Assembly: GCA_013298595.1 (NCBI GenBank)
Contig: JAAFIG010000037.1
Span: 1 to 47,597 of the forward strand
Length of the DNA: 47,597 bases
Direction: 5' to 3'
Source: Deinococcales bacterium
Lineage (GTDB): Bacteria; Deinococcota; Deinococci; Deinococcales; JAAFIG01
Shown: positions 42,195 to 47,597 of the stretch, one piece after another
How the letters are laid out: each line of letters begins with the position of its first letter
How positions within the stretch are numbered: the first letter of the stretch is position 1
Translations under genes and position numbers: made by a program
Notes under the pieces: generated by a model
Databases searched by the model: none
What the model was told of the DNA's origin: nothing
Seen by the model: only the letters and a program-made list of their open reading frames with translations

Positions 42195-42878
42195 ATGCAG
42201 CGATTACAAAAATTATTAGCTCGAGCTGGCATCGCATCGCGTCGAGCTGCCGAGAAACTATTGCTTGAAGGCGCTGTCACCGTCAACGGACGCGTGGCAC
42301 AACTTGGCGAATCCGCCCTTGAATCTGATGAAATCTTGGTTTCAGGTCAGCGCTTAGAATTCGCTATTGAACACATGACCTTTGCGCTTTACAAACCACG
42401 AGGTGTTGTCACCAGTGCCTCGGATGAACTTGGCAGACAAAATGTACTCGAGTTAGTTCCGAAAGTAGCTGGTTTGCACCCTGTTGGACGCTTAGATCGC
42501 GCTAGCGAAGGCTTACTGATTCTCACCACCGATGGCAATTTAACCCTCGAGTTAACCCATCCTCGTTACAACCATCAAAAAGAATACCGAGTCTGGACAG
42601 ACCCAGAACCCAGCAACCAACAACTCGAGACCCTCTGGAACGGCGTAGAACTCGAAGATGGCATGGCACAACCATACGCCCTAGAAGCAGCCAAAGAAGG
42701 TTTTCGTATGGTGCTACTCGAAGGACGCAAACACCAAGTCAGGCGCATGGCAACAGCTGTAGGACTCGAGGTAAAACGGTTAATGCGAACCCGCATTGGC
42801 AAATACCAAATAGGCGATTTACGCCCAGGTGAATGGCGAGTGCTCGAGTTACCCGATCTGGCATTATTAAAAAAATAA
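42195..42878 (+). CDS. RsuA/RluB-family rRNA pseudouridine synthase
   Basis: Enzyme of 227 aa. The N-terminal S4 RNA-binding domain MQRLQKLLARAGIASRRAAE is followed by the catalytic domain, with Asp101 in GRLDRASEGLLILTTDG, then LTHPRYNHQKEYRVW and LLEGRKHQVRRMATAVGL. It isomerises a uridine in 16S or 23S rRNA; the exact site cannot be told. No Shine-Dalgarno is apparent, so it may be leaderless or coupled to minE. Confidence 0.93.
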   Translation: MQRLQKLLARAGIASRRAAEKLLLEGAVTVNGRVAQLGESALESDEILVSGQRLEFAIEHMTFALYKPRGVVTSASDELGRQNVLELVPKVAGLHPVGRLDRASEGLLILTTDGNLTLELTHPRYNHQKEYRVWTDPEPSNQQLETLWNGVELEDGMAQPYALEAAKEGFRMVLLEGRKHQVRRMATAVGLEVKRLMRTRIGKYQIGDLRPGEWRVLELPDLALLKK

Positions 42879-42934
42879 ACCCGAACATGAGGTGATGTTG
42901 TGTCGGGTATCACACATTGAGAAGCGAAATATCT

Positions 42935-42940
42935 TACAAT
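42935..42940 (+). promoter_or_regulatory. -10 box of leaderless PrcB-domain gene promoter
   Basis: TACAAT, seven bases, ATG (42948). No Shine-Dalgarno and no clear -35. Confidence 0.5.
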
Positions 42941-42947
42941 AGTAACC

Positions 42948-43979
42948 ATGAAACGATTTTTATTCGTGCTGCTCATTGCCGCTACTGCATTAGCACAAGA
43001 TAAATCGTCCTATACAGTGTCAGACATAGTCTTACTTGGTTTAGGCGAACGCCATGTTATTTTTTACAGCAGCAACAATAATCAAAAACTCAATGCCCAA
43101 CTCCAAGGACAAGAGTACAAACTCGAGTTACAACCAACCACCAGTCAAACTCGAGGACTGAGTATTCCAGGTGGTACAGCCGTCAATGGTACAGGGAGTT
43201 GGAAATTACCAATCAGCAGCACCACCACTGCTTTTACAGTACGCCGAGTTGGCGATACGATGGTTGTACAAGCCAACACCAATCTGCGTTCGATTTATTA
43301 CTGGGATGGCAGCAATTGGTTTACAGTTCTCGAGCGGCTAAATGCTGGTAAACAACAAATTGCTACACCTAAAATACGCTCGGGATTACTCGGTGCTGCT
43401 AATTTATGGCGCGATGAAGCCACAGCCTTAGAAACCTACTTAAAACCACGTGGCGCTTTCTTTATTGCCACACTGCCCGAAGATACGCTAGATGGCAACG
43501 AAACAACCTTCTCCCCTGCTCCAACAGCCAGCCGTCGCTCTGTACTGGCAGTACAACTCGGTTACAACGGCATGTGGTTACAACAAACCACCAGCAACAC
43601 CACCAACCCTGTGCTTGGAGTCACTGCCAGCAGCGCCTTCAGTGGCTATAAAGACACCACCTTCTGGGCACGAGTAGACAGCAGCAACGAAGATTTCACC
43701 CGCACTTGGCAAGTTGCCACCGCTGGACAAAGCCCAACTCCTGCTCTACCCAACATAGACTTTGCCACCCGCCGCATCATCACTGTTTTTCTGGGTAAAA
43801 AAGCCAGCACTGGTTACAACCTTGGCTATAAAACTGCTACCCTCGAGCGAGGCACCTTAAAAGTCAGTCTTGAGTTACGCGAACCCAGCACCCTGAACAC
43901 CACACCCAGCAGCCCATTTATCATGCTCGAAGTAGCAGCCAAAGACATCCAAGTGGTACAAGTCGAACTGGTCAAATAG
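42948..43979 (+). CDS. Exported protein with C-terminal PrcB-like domain
   Basis: Protein of 343 aa with signal peptide KRFLFVLLIAATALAQ. The N-terminal half is beta-rich (DIVLLGLGERHVIFYSSNNN) and unrecognised. The C-terminus from about residue 275 reads FLGKKASTGYNLGYKTATLE and SSPFIMLEVAAKDI, the pattern of PrcB_C domains found in protease-complex and protease-inhibitor-like secreted proteins. Its stop overlaps the convergent trmH gene by eight bases. Confidence 0.78.
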   Translation: MKRFLFVLLIAATALAQDKSSYTVSDIVLLGLGERHVIFYSSNNNQKLNAQLQGQEYKLELQPTTSQTRGLSIPGGTAVNGTGSWKLPISSTTTAFTVRRVGDTMVVQANTNLRSIYYWDGSNWFTVLERLNAGKQQIATPKIRSGLLGAANLWRDEATALETYLKPRGAFFIATLPEDTLDGNETTFSPAPTASRRSVLAVQLGYNGMWLQQTTSNTTNPVLGVTASSAFSGYKDTTFWARVDSSNEDFTRTWQVATAGQSPTPALPNIDFATRRIITVFLGKKASTGYNLGYKTATLERGTLKVSLELREPSTLNTTPSSPFIMLEVAAKDIQVVQVELVK

Positions 43980-44592
43980 GATACGGCTCGTTGCGTTCAC
44001 GCAAAATTTCAGCTTCCCGAGGATACAACCATTCAAACTCGAGCTTAGCCAATTGCGAAGGTGTTAACCGACTACCCGCATACAAACCCTTCTCGAGCCG
44101 CTGACGTTGCGCTTCAAACAACACCACCGCCGCTGCCACAGAAACATTCAAACTTTGCACCATACCGTGCATCGGAATAATAATATGAGCATCACAAAGC
44201 TGAGCCGCTTCGCTCGAGACACCCCATTTTTCCGCGCCAAGCAACACCGCCGTTGGTTGCGTATAATCCCACTCCCGATAATCCAAAGCCTCAGCAGAAA
44301 GATGCGCCGCGACCACCTGAAAACCTCGAGCTTTCAAACTCGAAAAAGCCAAAGCAGTTGTCTCATGCGACACCAAAGGCAACCACTTATCCGAACCGGC
44401 ACTGGTTTCATTAAACGTTGGCGGACGACCCTCCAACGCCACAATATGCGCCTCGAGCACCCCAACAGCATCACAAGAACGCAAAATAGCCGATAAGTTA
44501 TGAGGCTTATGCACATGCTCGAGTAACACAGTTAAATCGGGTTGGCGTTTCTCGAGCACAGCACGAACACGGGATTGACGTTCTTCAGTCAT
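43972..44592 (-). CDS. trmH: tRNA (guanosine-18 2'-O)-methyltransferase
   Basis: SPOUT enzyme of 206 aa that methylates G18 in the tRNA D-loop. VHKPHNLSAILRSCDAVGV carries the motif 1 Asn and Arg, AVLLGAEKWGVSSEA is motif 2 and IIIPMHGMVQSLNVSVAAAV is motif 3, forming the trefoil knot. GRPPTFNETSAGSDKW is typical of TrmH. AAAGGAT precedes the ATG at 44592; the frame is open to 44718 but the extension is unlike TrmH. Confidence 0.94.
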   Translation of the reverse strand: MTEERQSRVRAVLEKRQPDLTVLLEHVHKPHNLSAILRSCDAVGVLEAHIVALEGRPPTFNETSAGSDKWLPLVSHETTALAFSSLKARGFQVVAAHLSAEALDYREWDYTQPTAVLLGAEKWGVSSEAAQLCDAHIIIPMHGMVQSLNVSVAAAVVLFEAQRQRLEKGLYAGSRLTPSQLAKLEFEWLYPREAEILRERNEPYPI

Positions 44593-44677
44593 GATAAATC
44601 CTTTAATAAATGTCAAATCTAAAACCAGCCAAAGCCTAAGCTGAAGCAATAAAACCATCCTACAATTCGACTTGGTA

Positions 44678-45541
44678 TTATGAAGCCGAAAGGTAAAGCA
44701 TATCATTTGTGTAATCAAGTTCTACTCGAAAATACTTGAGAACATTTCCAGCCAATGCACCAACAATTGGTGCAGTCATCATCGAACTCATATAGTTCTC
44801 GAATATACCTTCTCGTTGTGAGACAACACCAAATTCTTGGAGTTGATTTACGCCCCACCATCCATCATGTACAAACAAGGTCTCGAGGGTCGTACCGCCT
44901 AGTGTAGTTGCTTCGCCAAACGCACCAAGATATCGCTGCCAATCTGGATGAGCAGCACCCCAAGATTTGAGTAAAACCTCCGACACCATCGTAAAAGAAG
45001 CACCAGTATCCATAAGGAATCCATGCAGCACACCATCTACCTCGAGTTCTGTTCGTGGGAACCCTTGCCGTTTGGAAACAGAAATTGGCATGGGTTGTCC
45101 GCTTGGAATCAAAACATCAGGTCGCGCAAGTGTAAACATGCCTTTTAGATAATCAAACACAACATGATACTTTGCGAGCAAATGTCCAGGAAACATCCCC
45201 TCTGCATACCCTTGAGCAACACTTGGCAGGATGTTATCGGTCCTAAGTATAACAAACACTCGCTCAGGCTCGAGATCAAGTGCAAACCCGTCCAAAAATA
45301 CATTAGGCAAAGTCGTTACAGTAGCCAATTCCATGTTCTCTTCACGTCTTATCTGATTCCACTTGAGACCAAGATCACGGGCAAGTGATTCAGCAATCAG
45401 AAACCCGCCACCACCAGAATCAATAAGAAATCGAGCAAAACGCAACGAACCATTTGCACAACGAAACGCAATCTCCACAAAAGGGCGATTGCCTTCTACA
45501 AAGAGTGGCACTGTAACATGATTCACGTCCGTATCTCGCAT
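44678..45541 (-). CDS. Retropepsin-like aspartic protease
   Basis: Protein of 287 aa with two pepsin-type motifs: FLIDSGGGGFLIAESLARDL in the first half and GFLMDTGASFTMVSEVLL in the second, the latter a canonical DTGA site. No signal peptide is seen. This two-lobe layout may form an active site intramolecularly, though the first motif reads DSGG. The ATG at 45541 is chosen; a TTG at 45550 adds three residues. Substrate unknown. Confidence 0.78.
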   Translation of the reverse strand: MRDTDVNHVTVPLFVEGNRPFVEIAFRCANGSLRFARFLIDSGGGGFLIAESLARDLGLKWNQIRREENMELATVTTLPNVFLDGFALDLEPERVFVILRTDNILPSVAQGYAEGMFPGHLLAKYHVVFDYLKGMFTLARPDVLIPSGQPMPISVSKRQGFPRTELEVDGVLHGFLMDTGASFTMVSEVLLKSWGAAHPDWQRYLGAFGEATTLGGTTLETLFVHDGWWGVNQLQEFGVVSQREGIFENYMSSMMTAPIVGALAGNVLKYFRVELDYTNDMLYLSAS

Positions 45542-45567
45542 ATGGTTCAATTCTGATCTTACATGTA

Positions 45568-45702
45568 ATTGACGATGCTTCGCTGGTAGCTCTTGCTGAA
45601 GAACTCGAGATGACTCGGATTTTCACGCTTGACGGCGATTTTTATGTGCACCATAGAAGCCAAAGCACAAGCTCAAGCAGGGAAAAGCTGGGCAGAGCCT
45701 AA
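45568..45702 (+). pseudogene. C-terminal relic of a PIN-domain (VapC-like) toxin
   Basis: The frame from 45568 reads IDDASLVALAEELEMTRIFT then LDGDFYVHHRSQ to a stop at 45700-45702. This is the end of a VapC-type PIN domain, in which DAxxVALAExL and TLDxxDF carry the last acidic residues. The N-terminal part and any antitoxin are missing, cut off by the start region of the retropepsin-like gene. A decayed toxin-antitoxin locus. Confidence 0.55.
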
Positions 45703-45703
45703 C

Positions 45704-46210
45704 CTAAGAAAAGTCGAACACAGACCAACAAATTTTATTTCGCAAAAACTGATCTTCCAAGACAAGTTCCCGAATGGCAAAAGGAAGCTGTTCTCGTTGC
45801 CAGTGACACTCAAGGCGACCAGCGCTTTCACCATTAGCTGCCTGTACAGCTTTAATCGCATAGGCTGCAGCACCTAATTCATGCGCCGCAACGTGAGCCG
45901 TCACCCCAGCTTGACCAGCAGCATAAGCTGCGTGCCGTGCTGCCCCACTTAGTGGTCTTGCCGCTACCATCGCATGACCACCTGATGCACGAGACTCAGA
46001 CATCTTGATTTCCCCTCGAGTCCAAGCTCGAAGCTGTTCAATAGCGCGGCGAGGACGCAAATCTGAAGGTTGTACAGCTTCAAATAAATGCAAAACATGT
46101 TCTGCACACATCGCTGCCCATAAAGCCAAAAGCCGATGGTCAGCATCTGTAAGTGTTCCGCCGCGCCGAATGGTGATAAAACGAAGGTCGCGGACTTTGG
46201 GAAGAATCAT
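45704..46210 (-). CDS. Imm5-like putative immunity protein
   Basis: Helical, Ala-rich protein of 168 aa. DHRLLALWAAMCAEHVLHLF then EAVQPSDLRPRRAIEQLRAW, TRGEIKM, and AARHAAYAAGQAGVTAHVAA match a family annotated as putative immunity proteins (Imm5-like). GGTGGAG precedes the ATG. No cognate toxin gene is visible. The role in contact-dependent competition is inferred from the family name only. Confidence 0.72.
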   Translation of the reverse strand: MILPKVRDLRFITIRRGGTLTDADHRLLALWAAMCAEHVLHLFEAVQPSDLRPRRAIEQLRAWTRGEIKMSESRASGGHAMVAARPLSGAARHAAYAAGQAGVTAHVAAHELGAAAYAIKAVQAANGESAGRLECHWQREQLPFAIRELVLEDQFLRNKICWSVFDFS

Positions 46211-46360
46211 GACTCCACCCTATAACAAAAATATTTATATCCACAAAACCCCCGATTTCTCAAGGGGTCACTTTTACTTTAGAGTGGGAAAGAAATTCAG
46301 CATAGTAAGACGATTTCGCTCAAGGAAGCCTTTATATAAAGTCTCGAGAATGAAACCAAG

Positions 46361-46404
46361 GAATAGACTCGAGCAGAGAAAAGTCCACCTGCTCGAGTCT
46401 ATTC
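46361..46404. repeat. 16-bp perfect inverted repeat with twin CTCGAG
   Basis: GAATAGACTCGAGCAG (46361-46376), 12-nt loop, CTGCTCGAGTCTATTC (46389-46404). It overlaps the last codon of the DUF6602 gene. No T run follows on either strand. The rest of 46211-46360 holds no gene. Confidence 0.85.
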
Positions 46405-47196
46405 AATACTTAACAATCGTGCATTTAAGTCATTATAGAAAGTCAAATCGTGATCTTCAATTTTGATGTAATGCCATAAAACTGGGGCATCTATTAAAGT
46501 CCCAGAACGAGGTAATTTATTTAACCAAAACAAAAACATTGCTATCGTATTTTCATCATACTGACGATAAAAAATACCCTCATCTGGCAAATCTGAAAAA
46601 TAACCGTCTTTCTTACTATTAAAAACAATTCCCAAATTATTAATCACGATAAAATCGAATTGTTCATGTTTTGGTGTTTGTTCTTTAACGTAAAAATCAA
46701 CAATTGTTTTGATCAAATCCCTGATATTTTTGTAAGTTTTGTTTGCAAAAATAAAAGTAGGAAGTCTTTTTATAGCTTCAACACTAAATTTAGGAAAACT
46801 CAGATCAATGCCATTCTTAACTCGAGTCAATTGTTTTACGGATACAATTTGCCTTAATGCACGGTGTATCTCGTCACTTCTACCCAAGTCAGGTTTTACT
46901 TCGATAGCAAAATCAACGCCATCTACAAATATAAGCGAATATTTATCATCATTAGAAACAGTATATGGATGACAAGGATTTAAAACTAAGCAATCAATTG
47001 ATTGGCTTTTTTTGCCTAAACTATCAATTACACCCCCTTTAGCAATACGAAATGGGAATGGAAAATATTTTTCAAGAAATTTTTTTACAACGGCTTCTCG
47101 TCTATCTGATATTTCCTGAGGTGTACCCTTACCTTCAATAGACGCTGTTTTAAATGCGGCTGTAATGTCATTTGCCTCAATATGCAGAAGCTTCAT
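46399..47196 (-). CDS. DUF6602 protein with PD-(D/E)XK-like nuclease core
   Basis: Protein of 265 aa. GKKSQSIDCLVLN (Asp) and DFAIEVKPDLGRSDEIHRAL (Glu-x-Lys) give the D...EVK spacing of PD-(D/E)XK nucleases, preceded by RREAVVKKFLEKYFPFPFRI then AKGGVIDS, as in DUF6602 proteins. Gene is AT-rich. The open frame runs on through tRNA-Gly and is not credible there. ATG 47196 is taken; GTG 47208, six bases after TATAAT, is an attractive leaderless alternative. A defence or mobile-element role is possible but unproven. Confidence 0.75.
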   Translation of the reverse strand: MKLLHIEANDITAAFKTASIEGKGTPQEISDRREAVVKKFLEKYFPFPFRIAKGGVIDSLGKKSQSIDCLVLNPCHPYTVSNDDKYSLIFVDGVDFAIEVKPDLGRSDEIHRALRQIVSVKQLTRVKNGIDLSFPKFSVEAIKRLPTFIFANKTYKNIRDLIKTIVDFYVKEQTPKHEQFDFIVINNLGIVFNSKKDGYFSDLPDEGIFYRQYDENTIAMFLFWLNKLPRSGTLIDAPVLWHYIKIEDHDLTFYNDLNARLLSIE

Positions 47197-47213
47197 CAAA
47201 TCGGTCACAAAAA

Positions 47214-47219
47214 CATTAT
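47214..47219 (-). promoter_or_regulatory. -10 box for the DUF6602 gene
   Basis: Minus-strand TATAAT, six bases (GTTTTT), GTG at 47208. It lies about 35 bases beyond the tRNA 3' end. Confidence 0.5.
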
Positions 47220-47253
47220 ACCCCCAAGCTTCTGCTCGAGGGGTCTTTATTTT

Positions 47254-47329
<76 letters not shown>

Positions 47330-47494
47330 ATTCCATATTCTTTTTGTTCTTCTCGAGTTCTTGGTGTTCTCGAGCTTTGATTGTACTGCTTGTGTGGTTG
47401 TTTTTCAACTAATTCTTCTGTTCTTATGTTTCTCGAGCTAGTATCTTCTTTGTTCTTCTGTTTTGTTCTACTCGAGCTTTCTCGAGATAATAAA
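47330..47494 (-). other. 5S-tRNA-Gly spacer, purine-rich in RNA, five CTCGAG
   Basis: No gene. The transcribed strand product is rich in AGAA/GAAC runs and carries five CTCGAG sites in about 140 bases. Two of them form a hairpin CTCGAG-AAAG-CTCGAG (47471-47486). It may guide processing of the rRNA-tRNA precursor. Confidence 0.6.
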
Positions 47495-47597
47495 AACCCC
47501 CCGCATCGACCTACTCTTCCAAAATCGTAGACTTAAGTACCATCGGCGCTCACACGTTTAACGACCCAGTTCGGGATGGAGTGGGGTGGGACCATGT
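47495..47597 (-). rRNA. rrf: 5S rRNA, 5' end beyond the window
   Basis: The minus strand reads CCATCCCGAACTGGG, GAGCGCCGATGGTACTT and AGAGTAGGTCGATGCGGGGG, the conserved middle and 3' part of bacterial 5S rRNA. About 100 of 120 bases are in the window. The 3' end is estimated at 47495-47497. Confidence 0.95.

Noticed and set aside
46243-46275. Rho-independent terminator for the DUF6602 gene
   Set aside because: Only a 5-bp C/G stem with a short T run; too weak to list.

Overview
The window looks like chromosomal DNA of a low-GC, diderm member of the Deinococcus-Thermus group (Deinococcota). This is inferred from three things. At the right edge a 5S rRNA gene is followed by tRNA-Gly(GCC), as in the 23S-5S-tRNA-Gly operon of Thermus. 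Many genes have a TANNNT -10 box only 5-7 nt before the start codon and no Shine-Dalgarno, i.e. leaderless transcripts as in Deinococcus. The genes for type IV pili, secreted beta-barrel and PrcB-like proteins fit a diderm. No species can be named from the sequence.

Layout. 1-6308: prepilin peptidase (partial), the S41 protease CtpA, a phosphate acyltransferase, and two tandem S41 paralogues that have lost the catalytic lysine; the first is preceded by a 21-bp tandem array. 6305-8965: leuS behind what reads as a complete transcription attenuator (leaderless Leu-rich leader peptide, antiterminator, terminator). 8973-15783: a Fic relic, a lone amino-acid binding protein, an ATP-grasp/alpha-E pair, an Hsp20-TPR pair, a polytopic membrane protein and a DUF2259 protein. 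15968-22676: aminotransferase, 4-TM protein plus HTH regulator, MDR oxidoreductase plus DUF4386, CDP-alcohol phosphotransferase, dnaG. 22677-32408: a SARP-like regulator and Ig lipoprotein diverge from a five-gene secretion cluster (Cys-containing exported subunit, DUF916-like chaperone, small exported protein, 1112-aa usher-like barrel protein, IPT lipoprotein). This cluster is the best candidate for an undescribed system: a chaperone-usher-like fibre assembly locus. 32539-39948: rRNA methyltransferase, an AT-rich lipoprotein, a secreted glycosidase-like protein, a Rrf2 regulator and cysteine desulfurase behind a Fur-type box, small membrane proteins, and a 3D-domain wall protein with a long structured leader. 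40004-44592: a cysteine-free activase-like protein, minDE, a pseudouridine synthase, a PrcB-domain protein, trmH. 44678-47597: retropepsin-like protein, PIN relic, Imm5-like protein, PD-(D/E)XK-like DUF6602 protein, tRNA-Gly and 5S rRNA.

The strongest global signal is the hexamer CTCGAG. It occurs about every 150-200 bp (six in the first 1 kb) in all reading frames and between genes, where base composition predicts roughly eight in the whole window. It behaves like a HIP1-type highly iterated palindrome, and it takes part in RNA hairpins, including the leuS antiterminator. All functional statements rest on reading the sequence; no database search was made.
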